From contig NZ_JOHS01000009.1 in NCBI RefSeq assembly GCF_000725625.1, forward strand, positions 1-64,000: DNA of 64,000 bases, in the 5' to 3' direction. This DNA comes from Streptomyces sp. NRRL F-6676 (GTDB lineage Bacteria; Actinomycetota; Actinomycetes; Streptomycetales; Streptomycetaceae). The position numbers and the translations under genes were made by a program. Below are positions 11,548 to 20,133 of this stretch, piece by piece (position 1 is the stretch's first letter; every line of letters begins with the position of its first letter). The notes below the pieces were generated by a model. The model searched no databases. It worked only from the letters and a program-made list of their open reading frames with translations, and was not told where the DNA came from.

Positions 11548-11585
11548 TTGCGTGTTCTCTCCCGAATCCGGGAGGATATTCGCAA
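11548..11585. promoter_or_regulatory. 38-bp imperfect palindrome (operator 2 of HTH/NTase cassette)
   Basis: Same layout and length as the element at 11488: TTGCG, 6 variable bases, CTCCCG, short centre, CGGGAG, 6 variable bases, CGCAA. Only the outer and inner blocks are conserved. It ends one base before the core of the ribosome site AAGGAGG (11584-11590), so a bound repressor would cover the start region of the HTH gene. The start-to-start spacing of the two elements is exactly 60 bases. Confidence 0.7.
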
Positions 11586-11596
11586 GGAGGTGCGAG

Positions 11597-12361
11597 GTGG
11601 CCGAGGCGGACTACGTATCCGTGAAGCAGGCCGCGGAGTCCCTGGGCCTGGACGATTCGCGTGTGCGCCAACTGCTGCGCGAGGGGCGATTGCGTGGTGC
11701 GGTGATCGGCAGCCGATGGATCGTGGAGACCGAAGCCGTCCGCGAGCGTAAGACTTCCGCGCACACACCCGGGCGCCCGCTGTCGGAGCGGAACGCGTGG
11801 GGGATCCTCGCCCTGCTTTCCGGGAGTCGGCCTCCCGCCTTGTCAGACCCGGAGCGTTCCCGTCTGATGGCCCGTATACGGGATCTCGCCGACTACGAGG
11901 AGCTGCCGGCGGAACGCCTGCGGAAGCTGCTCGCGGCGCGGGCGGAAGTGCGGCGCTACCGGGCCCACCGCGGCCTGCTCCCCACCTTGCTCGCGGATCC
12001 GGACGTGGTGCGTACCGGGGTCAGCGCCGCCCCTCGGGTGGGCGCCGACTACGTCGCTCCGGGACGTGCCGAGATCTACGTGCATCCCGACCGGGTCGGG
12101 AAACTCGAGGCCGGCTTCGGTCTGGTGCTCGACGCACACGGTGGAAACCTCGTCGTCCGCGTGCCGTCGGCCACCGCCTGGACGTTCCTCGTCTCGGCCG
12201 AGTGGGACGAGAGGGAGGGCAGGGACGCTCCGGCGCCCGTGGTCGCGGCCGATCTGCTCGATACGGGAGAGGACCGAGCCGTCGCGGCAGCGGCAGGCGT
12301 CCTCCAACCGTTGCTGGTGGCGAACGCGGCGAACGCGGCGAAGGGGAGGCGTGCGTCGTGA
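11597..12361 (+). CDS. Helix-turn-helix protein, AbiEi-like antitoxin/repressor candidate
   Basis: 254 residues from GTG, with AAGGAGG six bases upstream. The N-terminus (DYVSVKQAAESLGLDDSRVRQLLREGRLRG, read in two parts) is an excisionase/MerR-type HTH that ends in a typical IGSRWIV wing. The C-terminal half has a beta-rich segment (AEIYVHPDRVGKLEAGFGL) followed by PVVAADLLDTGEDRAVAAAAGVL, which resembles the C-terminal domain of AbiEi-family antitoxins. It overlaps the nucleotidyltransferase gene by four bases (GTGA). Family knowledge: AbiEi proteins bind inverted repeats in their own promoter and counteract the AbiEii toxin. Inference: this is the antitoxin and regulator of a type IV-like pair. 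Confidence 0.7.
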   Translation: MAEADYVSVKQAAESLGLDDSRVRQLLREGRLRGAVIGSRWIVETEAVRERKTSAHTPGRPLSERNAWGILALLSGSRPPALSDPERSRLMARIRDLADYEELPAERLRKLLAARAEVRRYRAHRGLLPTLLADPDVVRTGVSAAPRVGADYVAPGRAEIYVHPDRVGKLEAGFGLVLDAHGGNLVVRVPSATAWTFLVSAEWDEREGRDAPAPVVAADLLDTGEDRAVAAAAGVLQPLLVANAANAAKGRRAS

Positions 12362-13113
12362 ACGAGACATTCGTCCGCATCGAGTCGGACCTGCTGACCG
12401 GACCACTGGTGGGCCTTTGGGGAACCCTTCTGGACCTGTCCGAGAAGGTCCCCGAGGCCTGGACCCTGATCGGTGGCCAAATGGTCCTCCTGCACGGGCT
12501 GGAACACGGCAGGAACCCACCGGCCGCCAGCCTCGACCTCGACGTGCTGGCCGACGTGATCTCCGATCAGCACAGTCTGCGTGCCCTCGTGACCGCGTTG
12601 GAGGACCTGGGTTTCGCGTCCAGCGGTGTGTCTCCGGAGGGCAAGGCCCACAGATACAGGCGGCACGAGGACGGGGGCACACTCGTCGTCGATCTGCTCG
12701 CTCCGGACAACCTCGGCCAACGGGCCGACCTGACCACGACACCTCCCGGCACGACGCTGGAAGTTCCTGGTGGGCGACAAGCCGTGCAGCGCAGCCAAGG
12801 CGTTCCCGTGCGACTCGGTGAGCGCACGGGAACGATCCACCGCCCCAGCCTGCTGGGCGCGATCGTCGGCAAGGCGGCCGCGCTGGGCATTCCCACCGCG
12901 CCGAAGGAGAAGCACTACCGGGACCTGGCGTTCCTTCTCTCGCTGCCGGCGGATCCCCTCGCTCTCAAGCGCCAGTTGACGAAGGGCGACCGCAGGAAGC
13001 TGCGGATGGCACAGGCACTGCGGGACGTCGACCACAAGGCCTGGAGGGCGCTGGAGGACGAGGAGGCACGGGCGGACGGCCAGGCGATGTACCGACTCCT
13101 GGCTGCGGAGTAG
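12358..13113 (+). CDS. Nucleotidyltransferase-fold protein, AbiEii-like toxin candidate
   Basis: 251 residues. It shows the minimal nucleotidyltransferase pattern: a GG motif (WTLIGGQMVLLHGLE), an Asp-x-Asp about 20 residues later (SLDLDVLAD) and a third acidic residue in LVVDLLAPD. The C-terminal part has AIVGKAAALG and KEKHYRDLAFLL, resembling the helical region of AbiEii/MNT-type proteins in which Lys-His-x-x-Asp positions are common. The start GTG overlaps the HTH stop, so the two are translated together. Family knowledge: AbiEii proteins transfer nucleotides to tRNA acceptor ends. The substrate here is unproven; sugar- or antibiotic-nucleotidyltransferase is the alternative. Confidence 0.7.
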   Translation: MNETFVRIESDLLTGPLVGLWGTLLDLSEKVPEAWTLIGGQMVLLHGLEHGRNPPAASLDLDVLADVISDQHSLRALVTALEDLGFASSGVSPEGKAHRYRRHEDGGTLVVDLLAPDNLGQRADLTTTPPGTTLEVPGGRQAVQRSQGVPVRLGERTGTIHRPSLLGAIVGKAAALGIPTAPKEKHYRDLAFLLSLPADPLALKRQLTKGDRRKLRMAQALRDVDHKAWRALEDEEARADGQAMYRLLAAE

Positions 13114-13159
13114 CCGGTCCGGTCCGTCGCCCCGAGCCGGGCCCACCGCCGCCGGGCGC

Positions 13160-14779
13160 CTACCGCCGTCGCACCACCCTCCCCTCGTCCCACACCGGCT
13201 CCCGCGTCTCCCGTACGTGTCCGTCCGCGGCGAACAGCAGGTAGCGGTCGAAGCTCTTCGCGAACCAGCGGTCGTGCGTGACCGCGAGCACCGTGCCCTC
13301 GTAGGCGCTGAGCCCCGCCTGGAGCGCCTCCGCGCTCTCCAGGTCGAGGTTGTCCGTCGGCTCGTCGAGGAACAGCGCGGTCGTGCCGCGGAGTTCGAGC
13401 AGCAGGATCTGGAACCGCGCCTGCTGGCCCCCGGACAGCCGGTCGAACGGCTGCTCGCCCTGCGCGCTCAGCTCGTACCGCCGCAGCGCGGACATCGCCC
13501 CGCCCCGGTCCAGCGCGTGCTCCTTCCAGAGGATGTCGAGCAGCGTGCGGCCGACCAGCTCCGGATGGGCGTGCGTCTGCGCGAAGTGCCCCGGCGCGAC
13601 GCGCGCGCCCAGCGTCCACTCCCCGGAGTGCTCCACGCGCTCCCCCGCCAGCAGCCGCAGGAAGTGCGACTTGCCGGAGCCGTTGGAGCCGAGCACGGCC
13701 ACCCGTTCGCCGTAGAAAACCTCCAGGTCGAACGGTTTCATCAGACCGGTCAGCAGCAGCTGACGGCAGGTCAGGGCCCGTACGCCCGTACGGCCGCCGC
13801 CCAGCCGCATCGTGATCTTCTGCGGCCGCGGCGGCTGCGGCGGCGGTCCGGCCTCCTCGAACTTCCGCAGCCGGGTCTGCGCCGCCTGGTAGCGGGAGGC
13901 CATGACGTCGCTGCGCGCGGCGTACTGCCGCAGGTCGAGCACCAGCTGCTTGAGCTGTGCGTGCTTCTCGTCCCAGCGTCTGCGCAGCTCGTCGAAGCGT
14001 TCGAACCGCCGCTCGCGCGCCTCGTGGTACGTGGCGAAGCCCCCGCCGTGCACCCAGACGTCACTGCCGCCGGGCGCCGGCTCCACGCTGACGATCTTCT
14101 CCGCCGAGCGCGCCAGCAGTTCCCGGTCGTGGCTGACGAACAGCACGGTCTTGGCGGTCTCCCGGAGCTTCTCCTCCAGCCACCGCTTGCCCGGCACGTC
14201 AAGGAAGTTGTCCGGCTCATCGAGCAGGAGCACCTGGTCGGGGCCGCGCAGCAGCACCTCCAGGCACAGCCGTTTCTGCTCGCCGCCCGACAGCGTGCGC
14301 ACCTCGCGCCAGCGCGCCCGTTCGTAGGGGACGCCGAGCGCGGCACTGGTGCACCGGTCCCACAGCACCTCGGCCTCGTAGCCGCCCGCCTCGCCCCAGT
14401 CGCTCAGCGCCTGCGCGTAGCCGAGCTGCGCGGCCTCGTCGTCCCGCTCCATGAGCCGCAGCTCCGACGCGTCGACGGCGGCCGCGGCCTCGCGCACGCG
14501 CTGCTGCGACACCGCGAGCAGCAGGTCCCGTACGGACCTGTCGTCCGTGACGGTCCCGATGAACTGCGGCATCACCCCGAGCCCGCCGCTGACGGTGACC
14601 GTGCCGCCGTGCGGCTTCAGCTCACCGGCGATCAGCCGCTGAAGCGTGGTCTTCCCGGCGCCGTTCGCCCCGACGAGGGCGACGACGGACCCCTCGGCGA
14701 CCTTGAAGGAGACGTCTCCGAACAGGATGCGCCCGTCGGGGAGGTAGTACTCCAGGTGCGCTGCTTCCACGTGGCCCAT
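13160..14779 (-). CDS. ABC-F family ATPase (ribosome-associated)
   Basis: 539 residues, two ABC domains in one chain and no membrane helices. First domain: Walker A GANGAGKTT, signature LSGGEQKR, Walker B LLLDEPDNFLD. Second domain: Walker A GSNGSGKSH, signature LSGGQQAR, Walker B LFLDEPTDNLD. The Gln/Arg-rich linker between them (about 255-330) is the region that reaches the ribosomal E site in ABC-F proteins. Members either adjust translation or give resistance to ribosome-targeting antibiotics; I cannot tell which. ATG at 14779 follows the divergent promoter shared with the oxidoreductase operon. It converges on the nucleotidyltransferase gene with a 46-base gap. Confidence 0.88.
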   Translation of the reverse strand: MGHVEAAHLEYYLPDGRILFGDVSFKVAEGSVVALVGANGAGKTTLQRLIAGELKPHGGTVTVSGGLGVMPQFIGTVTDDRSVRDLLLAVSQQRVREAAAAVDASELRLMERDDEAAQLGYAQALSDWGEAGGYEAEVLWDRCTSAALGVPYERARWREVRTLSGGEQKRLCLEVLLRGPDQVLLLDEPDNFLDVPGKRWLEEKLRETAKTVLFVSHDRELLARSAEKIVSVEPAPGGSDVWVHGGGFATYHEARERRFERFDELRRRWDEKHAQLKQLVLDLRQYAARSDVMASRYQAAQTRLRKFEEAGPPPQPPRPQKITMRLGGGRTGVRALTCRQLLLTGLMKPFDLEVFYGERVAVLGSNGSGKSHFLRLLAGERVEHSGEWTLGARVAPGHFAQTHAHPELVGRTLLDILWKEHALDRGGAMSALRRYELSAQGEQPFDRLSGGQQARFQILLLELRGTTALFLDEPTDNLDLESAEALQAGLSAYEGTVLAVTHDRWFAKSFDRYLLFAADGHVRETREPVWDEGRVVRRR

Positions 14780-14825
14780 GGGCCGTGGAGCGTACGCGCA
14801 CCCCTCGCCGGGGCGCACCGCAATT

Positions 14826-14880
14826 AAATACTTGGCTAGCCACCTAATCGGTGCTACTTTTAAGTGGTCGGCCACATAAA
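14826..14880. promoter_or_regulatory. Paired operator in divergent promoter (ABC-F / oxidoreductase operon)
   Basis: A sudden AT-rich patch in GC-rich DNA holds two similar palindromes: TGGCTAGCCA (14833-14842, with flanking TTAAATACT and CCTAAT) and GTGGTCGGCCAC (14864-14875, with flanking TTTTAA and ATAAAT). Both read A/T-rich, TGG, four bases, CCA(C), then TAA. Their centres are 32 bases apart, about three helical turns. The MarR-family gene at the end of the oxidoreductase operon is the obvious candidate binder. Confidence 0.6.
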
Positions 14881-14927
14881 TGGGTGGCCGGCCCCCGACG
14901 CACCACCGACACAAGCGAGGAACAACC

Positions 14928-15842
14928 ATGAAGGCCATCACTTTCGACCGGTTCGGCGGCACCGAGGTCCTGCACGAGACGGAGGTCGCGACCCCCGAGC
15001 CGGGCGCGGGCCAGGTCCGCGTACGAATCCGGGCGATCGGCGTCAACCCGGTGGACGGCAAGATCCGCTCCGGCGGGATGGAGGCCATCTTCCCGACGAC
15101 CCTGCCGGCCATCCCCGGCGGCGAGATCGCCGGCGTGGTCGACGCGCTCGGCGAGGGCGTCGAGGGCCTGGCGGTCGGGGACGAGGTGCTGGGCTGGTCC
15201 GACACCGGCTCCTACGCCGAGTACGCCCTGGCCACCCCCGACCACCTCGCGCCGAAGCCAGCCGGGCTCGACTTCGCGCACGCGGTCACGCTGCCGGTCG
15301 CGAGCGACGGCGCCGAGCGGGTCCTCGACGTCCTCGGCGTCAAGGAGGGCGAGACCGTGCTGATGCACGGTGCGGCGGGCGCCATGGGCACGCTGGCCGT
15401 GCAGCTCGCCACCGCCCGCGGCGCCCGCGTCATCGGCACGGCGGGCCCGGCCAACCAGGAGTACCTGACCGGCCTGGGCGCGACGCCGACGACGTACGGG
15501 GAGGGCCTGCTGGACCGCGTGCGCGCGCTGGCGCCCGAGGGCGTGGACGCCGTGTTCGACCTCGCGGGCAAGGGCGCCCTGGAGGACTCCATCACCCTGC
15601 TCGGCGGCACCGACCGCGTCGTCACGACCGCCGACTTCCGCGCGGCGGAGCTGGGCGTCCACTTCGAGTCGGGCCCGCAGCGCCGGTCGGCCGCGCGACT
15701 GGCGGAACTGGCCCGGCAGGCGGCCGACGGCACGCTGATCACGACGGTCGGCACCAGCCTGCCGCTGGCCCGCGCGGCCGAGGCCCACCGGATCATCGAC
15801 GCCGGCCACGGCCGCGGCAAGCTCGTGCTCACCGTCGGCTGA
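14928..15842 (+). CDS. NADP-dependent quinone oxidoreductase-like (MDR superfamily)
   Basis: 304 residues from MKAITFDRFGG. GroES-like fold at the N-terminus (VRIRAIGVNPVDGKIRSG) and a Rossmann domain with VLMHGAAGAMGTLAVQLA near residues 145-160. The structural and catalytic zinc cysteines of alcohol dehydrogenases are absent, which places it with quinone oxidoreductases. First gene of an operon with an Old Yellow Enzyme homologue and a MarR regulator, which suggests reductive handling of quinones or electrophilic alkenes. Expression is probably controlled by the paired operator just upstream. The stop codon forms the first unit of a heptamer repeat. Confidence 0.88.
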   Translation: MKAITFDRFGGTEVLHETEVATPEPGAGQVRVRIRAIGVNPVDGKIRSGGMEAIFPTTLPAIPGGEIAGVVDALGEGVEGLAVGDEVLGWSDTGSYAEYALATPDHLAPKPAGLDFAHAVTLPVASDGAERVLDVLGVKEGETVLMHGAAGAMGTLAVQLATARGARVIGTAGPANQEYLTGLGATPTTYGEGLLDRVRALAPEGVDAVFDLAGKGALEDSITLLGGTDRVVTTADFRAAELGVHFESGPQRRSAARLAELARQAADGTLITTVGTSLPLARAAEAHRIIDAGHGRGKLVLTVG

Positions 15843-15916
15843 CCTGTGACGTGTGACCTGTGACCTCAGACCTCTGACCTCTGACCTCTGGTCTCTGGCC
15901 TCTGACTTCTGATCTC
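15840..15916. repeat. Eleven tandem heptamers, TGACCTC type
   Basis: Eleven 7-base units in a row, with consensus TGACCTC/TGACCTG and increasing divergence to the right. The first unit contains the stop codon of the oxidoreductase. The array ends about 20 bases before the GAAGGAGG ribosome site of the next gene. A heptamer period puts stops in all three frames along the spacer. Confidence 0.85.
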
Positions 15917-15946
15917 CGCATCTCTGCACTCCGAAGGAGGAACCCC

Positions 15947-17032
15947 ATGTCCGAGACAACACCCCTGCACACCCTGTGGACCCCGGTCACCGTCGGCGCC
16001 CTGACCCTGCCGCACCGGCTGGCGATGGCCCCGATGACTCGGGACCGCTCCACCCCCGAGGGTGTCCCGACCGAGCTCAACGCGGAGTACTACGCCCAGC
16101 GCGCCTCGCACGCCCTCGTCATCACGGAGGGCACGCAGCCCTCCGCCGACGGGCAGGGCTATCTGCTGACCCCCGGCCTGCACAGCGAGGAACAGGTCGC
16201 AGGCTGGCGCAGGGTGACGGACGCCGTGCACGCGGCGGGCGGCCGGATCGTCGTCCAGCTGATGCACACCGGCCGGATCGCCCACCCCGACAACACCCCG
16301 CACGGCCGCCGCCCGGTGGCCCCGTCCGAGGTCCGCCCCGCGGGCGTGATGTTCACGGCGACGGGCCCGCAGGAGATGCCCGAGCCGAGGGAACTGTCGG
16401 CCGACGAGGTGTCCGCGACGGTGGACGACTTCCGGCGGGCCGCGGCGAACGCGCTCGCCGCCGGCGCCGACGGGGTCGAGATCCACGGCGCCAACGGCTA
16501 TCTGATCCAGCAGTTCCTGGCGACCAACACCAATCACCGCACCGACCGCTACGGCGGCTCGGTCGAGGCCCGCATCCGCTTCGCGGTGGAGGTCGCCACG
16601 GCGGTGGCCGAGGAGATCGGCGCCGACCGCACCGGCATCCGGCTCTCGCCGGGCAACCCGTACAACGACATCACGGAGGCGGACACGGCCGAGCTGTACC
16701 CGGCCCTCGTCCGCGCCCTGGCCCCGCTGCGCCTGGCCTATCTGCACCTGATCCACGGCGGGGACGAGGAACTGCTCGACAACCTGCGGGAGTCGTGGCC
16801 GACCGCCCTGCTCCTCAACCGCGCGGGCGCCGACCTGCCGGCCCGCGCCGCGGACATCGCCTCCGGCCGCGCGGACGTGGTGACCGTGGGCGCCCTGGCC
16901 CTCGCCAACCCCGACCTGCCCGAACGGGTACGCTCCGGAGCACCGCTGAACACCCCCGACCCGGCGACGTTCTACGGCGGCGACGCGACGGGCTACACGG
17001 ACTACCCGATCCTCTCCACCGTTTCCGCTTGA
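15947..17032 (+). CDS. Alkene reductase, Old Yellow Enzyme family
   Basis: 361 residues, FMN-dependent TIM barrel. Seen: the N-terminal LPHRLAMAPMTRDRS loop that binds FMN, VVQLMHTGRIAH, and the active-site segment EIHGANGYLIQQFL with the His and Asn that hold the substrate carbonyl. TNHRTDRYGGS follows, and a C-terminal phosphate-binding region contains VTVGALALANPDLPERV. Such enzymes use NADPH to reduce activated C=C bonds. An AAGGAGG site precedes the ATG. It sits between the quinone oxidoreductase and the MarR gene, as in many electrophile-responsive operons. Confidence 0.92.
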   Translation: MSETTPLHTLWTPVTVGALTLPHRLAMAPMTRDRSTPEGVPTELNAEYYAQRASHALVITEGTQPSADGQGYLLTPGLHSEEQVAGWRRVTDAVHAAGGRIVVQLMHTGRIAHPDNTPHGRRPVAPSEVRPAGVMFTATGPQEMPEPRELSADEVSATVDDFRRAAANALAAGADGVEIHGANGYLIQQFLATNTNHRTDRYGGSVEARIRFAVEVATAVAEEIGADRTGIRLSPGNPYNDITEADTAELYPALVRALAPLRLAYLHLIHGGDEELLDNLRESWPTALLLNRAGADLPARAADIASGRADVVTVGALALANPDLPERVRSGAPLNTPDPATFYGGDATGYTDYPILSTVSA

Positions 17033-17041
17033 GGAGGCACG

Positions 17042-17533
17042 ATGACCGACCCCGCACCGCCCACCGGGAAGGCCCCCACCCAGGCGGCCCCCACCCGGGA
17101 GGCCCCGGGCGCGGTCCGTCAGGGCCGGCTGAGCTACGCCGTCTTCGAGCTCGGCCGGACCCACCGGAGCAGGGCGGCGGCCCTGCTCCGGGGGATGAAC
17201 CTGCACCCCGGCCAGGAACTGCTGCTCATGCAGCTCTTCGACCGCGACGGCCAGACCCAGTCCGAACTCCTCGAAAGCGTCGGCCTGGACCACTCCACGG
17301 TCTCCAAGTCCCTCCGCCGCATGCAGGAGGCCGGCCTCCTCACCCGCCAACCGTCCCCCCACGACCGCCGCGCCATGATCGTCCACCTCACCGAGGAGGG
17401 CCGCGCCCTGGAGGCCCCGATCACCGCGATGTGGCACACGCTGGAAGAGGCGTCGGTGCAGGACCTGACGCCGACGGAGATCGAAACGTTCATCACCCTC
17501 GCCCGGAAGATCGAGGCGTCGGTCGGGGGGTGA
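17042..17533 (+). CDS. MarR-family transcriptional regulator
   Basis: 163 residues. The winged HTH is clear: TQSELLESVGLDHSTVSKSLRRMQEAGLL, then the wing RQPSPHDRRAMIVHLTEEG with the conserved D-x-R. The helical dimerisation regions lie before and after it. The gene starts nine bases after the OYE stop with GAGGAGGC as ribosome site, so it closes the operon. It is probably the local repressor acting on the twin palindromes at 14833-14875 and released by an electrophile or aromatic ligand; that link is inference from position. Confidence 0.92.
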   Translation: MTDPAPPTGKAPTQAAPTREAPGAVRQGRLSYAVFELGRTHRSRAAALLRGMNLHPGQELLLMQLFDRDGQTQSELLESVGLDHSTVSKSLRRMQEAGLLTRQPSPHDRRAMIVHLTEEGRALEAPITAMWHTLEEASVQDLTPTEIETFITLARKIEASVGG

Positions 17534-17572
17534 GGGGGGAGAGGGGGGTGTGGGGCTGAGTGACGGTTCCAC

Positions 17573-17614
17573 CACGAACCGTGTCCGGCCGTGCCCGGCC
17601 GTGTCCGGTTCGTG
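17573..17614. terminator. Inverted repeat after marR
   Basis: CACGAACCG (17573-17581) pairs with CGGTTCGTG (17606-17614) around a 24-base loop made of near-repeats of GTGTCCGGCC. It could end the oxidoreductase operon or act in control of the next gene. There is no T-tract. Confidence 0.45.
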
Positions 17615-17691
17615 CGAGAATCCCTCACCGTCCATCGTCACGGCAGACGGTCCGCACGTCGTCTGCCGGACTCCGGGAGGGGAGCCCGAGC

Positions 17692-19542
17692 ATGGCCGTA
17701 CTGTCGTCCGTTCCGCACTGGCCCACCCTGGACGACTACGTCCACGACTGGGCGCTGGTGGACGTGGAGACCTCGGGGCTGAGGGCCGGCCGGGACCGCG
17801 TCCTGTCCCTCGCGGTCATCACGCTCGACGGACACGGCCGGCGGGCCGAGGAGTTCTCCACCCTCCTCAACCCCGGCTGCGACCCAGGCCCGGTGCACAT
17901 CCACGGCCTCACCCCCGCCCGCCTCGCGGGCGCGCCCACTTTCGAGGAAGTGGCACCGCGGGTGGGGGAACTGCTCGACGGCCGCGTTCTCGTCGCTCAC
18001 AACGCACAGTTCGACTACGACTTCCTGGCCCACGAGTTCGCCCGCGCCCGCTCCTGGGCCCCGGTCGGCAGCCGCCTGTGCACCCTGGCCCTCAACCGCC
18101 TGGTCGGGCCCGGTACACCCGACTTCAAGCTGGGCACGCTCGCCGCGCACTACGGAGTGGAACAGAGACACGCGCACGACGCCCGGGACGACGTACGGGT
18201 GCTCGCCGGTGTCCTGCGCGGCTCGCTCGGTGCCGCCGAACGGCTGGGGCTGCCGTTGCCGCTGCTGGCCTGTCCGCCCCGCCAGGACTACAAGCCCTAC
18301 GTGCCGAAGACCCCCTGCGCCTACCGCAATCCGGGACCGCTGACGGCGGACGGGCCACTGGTACAGGGAATGAAGGTGGCCGTCACTGGGGAGACCGAGG
18401 TCTCCCGCGAGGAACTGGTCGCCCGCTCGGTGGCGGCCGGGCTGAACATGATGACCTCGGTCAGCCGCCACACCAGCGTCGTCGTCACCAACGATCCCGG
18501 CGCCGGCTCGGCCAAGCTCCGCCGCGCCGAGGCCGAGGGCGTCCGCCTCGTGGACGAGCCGACCTATCTGCGCCTGCTGGCGGACGTACGGCCGGGCCGG
18601 GCCAAGGGCACGGCCGGGCAAGGCGGCCCTGGAGCGCCGGCGTCGGGAGCCTCCGCCCCGAGCATCCCGACGCAGCGCACCACCGCGCCCACCGCACCGA
18701 CGACATCCGCTGTTGACGCGGACCGCTCGCTGGCCGGGCGCCGGGTGCTGGTCCTGGGCGGCACGCACGAGGAGGCCGCGGCGGCACGTGCCCGGGTTGC
18801 CGGCCTCGGCGCCTCGGCCGCGGTCAACCTCTCGGCCCGGGTGACGGACGTCGTGGTGCTGCCCGGCGGCGAATCGGACCGGCGCCTCGGCCGCATCGCC
18901 TCCCTCGGCCTGCGCGTGCACGACGCCGACTGGCTCCGGGCGCCCACGCCCGCGGCGGTACGGGGCGGGAGCGAAGACCGACCGGACACGGCACAGGTAC
19001 TGGTCCGAGGCGCCGTCATCGATCTGCCCGGTCTCCCCGATCTCCCCGATCTCTCCGGCCGTGGCGCGGCCTGGACGGTGGCCGCCACGTGGGGCCAGCA
19101 CGCCGCCTGCGACGTGTATGTCGTCGCCTTCGCACTCGACGCCCACGAACAGGTGGCGGGCGACGAGGACTTCGTCTTCTACAACGCGCCCGAACACCCG
19201 GACGGCACCGTACGGTTCGCCACGGAAGGCCCGACGGAGCAGTCGGTCACCGTCGATCTGGCACGGCTGCCCTCGGAGGTCAGCAGGGTCGCCGTCGCCG
19301 CCGCGATCGAGGGCACCGCGACCTTCGGCGACGTCGGCGCCGTCGAAATCACCGCCACCTGTGGTGTCGGCGAGGCCCCGACCGCCCGCGCCACCCTGGA
19401 CGCCGCCACCACCGAGCGCACCATGATCCTCGCCGAGCTCTACCGCCGGGGCGACGCCTGGCGACTGCGCGCCGTCGGCCAGGGCTACGACCACGACCTG
19501 GCCACCCTGGCCCGTGCCTACGGCGTCGACATCACCGACTGA
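17692..19542 (+). CDS. DEDDh exonuclease - BRCT - TerD fusion protein
   Basis: 616 residues with three kinds of module. Residues about 18-185 form a DnaQ-type 3'-5' exonuclease with all metal-ligand motifs: LVDVETSG, HNAQFDYDFL and AHDARDDVRV (DEDDh). Residues about 240-305 (MKVAVTGETEVSREELVARSV) are BRCT-like, as in DinG/RecQ-associated exonucleases, and a second BRCT-like unit lies near 345-410 (GRRVLVLGGTHEEAAAA). The C-terminal 190 residues are a TerD domain (AAWTVAATWG, DEDFVFYNAPEHPDGTVRF, ILAELYRRGDAWRLRAVGQGY). TerD proteins bind calcium and belong to stress and tellurite-resistance systems. Together this suggests a DNA-processing enzyme tied to a stress or defence signal; the substrate is unknown. 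ATG chosen after GGGAGGGGAG. Confidence 0.88.
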   Translation: MAVLSSVPHWPTLDDYVHDWALVDVETSGLRAGRDRVLSLAVITLDGHGRRAEEFSTLLNPGCDPGPVHIHGLTPARLAGAPTFEEVAPRVGELLDGRVLVAHNAQFDYDFLAHEFARARSWAPVGSRLCTLALNRLVGPGTPDFKLGTLAAHYGVEQRHAHDARDDVRVLAGVLRGSLGAAERLGLPLPLLACPPRQDYKPYVPKTPCAYRNPGPLTADGPLVQGMKVAVTGETEVSREELVARSVAAGLNMMTSVSRHTSVVVTNDPGAGSAKLRRAEAEGVRLVDEPTYLRLLADVRPGRAKGTAGQGGPGAPASGASAPSIPTQRTTAPTAPTTSAVDADRSLAGRRVLVLGGTHEEAAAARARVAGLGASAAVNLSARVTDVVVLPGGESDRRLGRIASLGLRVHDADWLRAPTPAAVRGGSEDRPDTAQVLVRGAVIDLPGLPDLPDLSGRGAAWTVAATWGQHAACDVYVVAFALDAHEQVAGDEDFVFYNAPEHPDGTVRFATEGPTEQSVTVDLARLPSEVSRVAVAAAIEGTATFGDVGAVEITATCGVGEAPTARATLDAATTERTMILAELYRRGDAWRLRAVGQGYDHDLATLARAYGVDITD

Positions 19543-19584
19543 CCCGGACCCCGCCCCTCCGGGGCACGGCCGTAGGCTTCCGCC

Positions 19585-20133
19585 GTGACCGCACTGGAAC
19601 CCGCGGCCTGGCCGCCTGCCCCGATACGCACCGAACGGCTCGTGCTCCGCGAGTCCGAGGCCCGCGACCGCGCGGCGTTCATCGAACTGTTCGCCTCACC
19701 GGAGGTACGCGCCCACCTCGGAGGCCCTCAGTCGCGCCACGAACTCGAACGCGTGATCCCCGAGGTACCGGGACGGCGCCCCGGCGTCTTCGTGGTGGAC
19801 CTCGACGGAGCGGCGATCGGCACGGTCACACTCGATCGGCGCGACGCGGAGCGCCCGGGCCACCTCGGCCCGTCCGGGGAGGAAGCCGAACTCGGCTACA
19901 TGTTCCTGCCCCGGGCATGGGGCCACGGGTACGCCGCCGAGGCATGCGCGGCGGCACTCGACTGGTTCGCCACCGCGTTCCCCGGCGAACCGGTGGTGCT
20001 CTGCACCCAGACCGCCAACACCCGCTCGATGCGCCTCGCGGCACAACTCGGCTTCACCGAGACGGCCCGCTTCGAGGAGTTCGACGCGGAACAGTGGTTC
20101 GGCGCCCGGTACCCGGCCGCGCTGACCGAATGA
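19585..20133 (+). CDS. GNAT-family acetyltransferase
   Basis: 182 residues, RimJ/RimL-like. It opens IRTERLVLRESEARD, followed by the central strand GVFVVDLDGAAIGTVTL, the acetyl-CoA loop AWGHGYAAEACAAAL (R/Q-x-x-G-x-G/A type) and ANTRSMRLAAQLGF near the end. It transfers an acetyl group from acetyl-CoA to a protein N-terminus or small amine; the substrate cannot be predicted. The GTG start follows the upstream stop by about 40 bases, so it may be co-transcribed with the exonuclease-TerD gene. Confidence 0.88.
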   Translation: MTALEPAAWPPAPIRTERLVLRESEARDRAAFIELFASPEVRAHLGGPQSRHELERVIPEVPGRRPGVFVVDLDGAAIGTVTLDRRDAERPGHLGPSGEEAELGYMFLPRAWGHGYAAEACAAALDWFATAFPGEPVVLCTQTANTRSMRLAAQLGFTETARFEEFDAEQWFGARYPAALTE

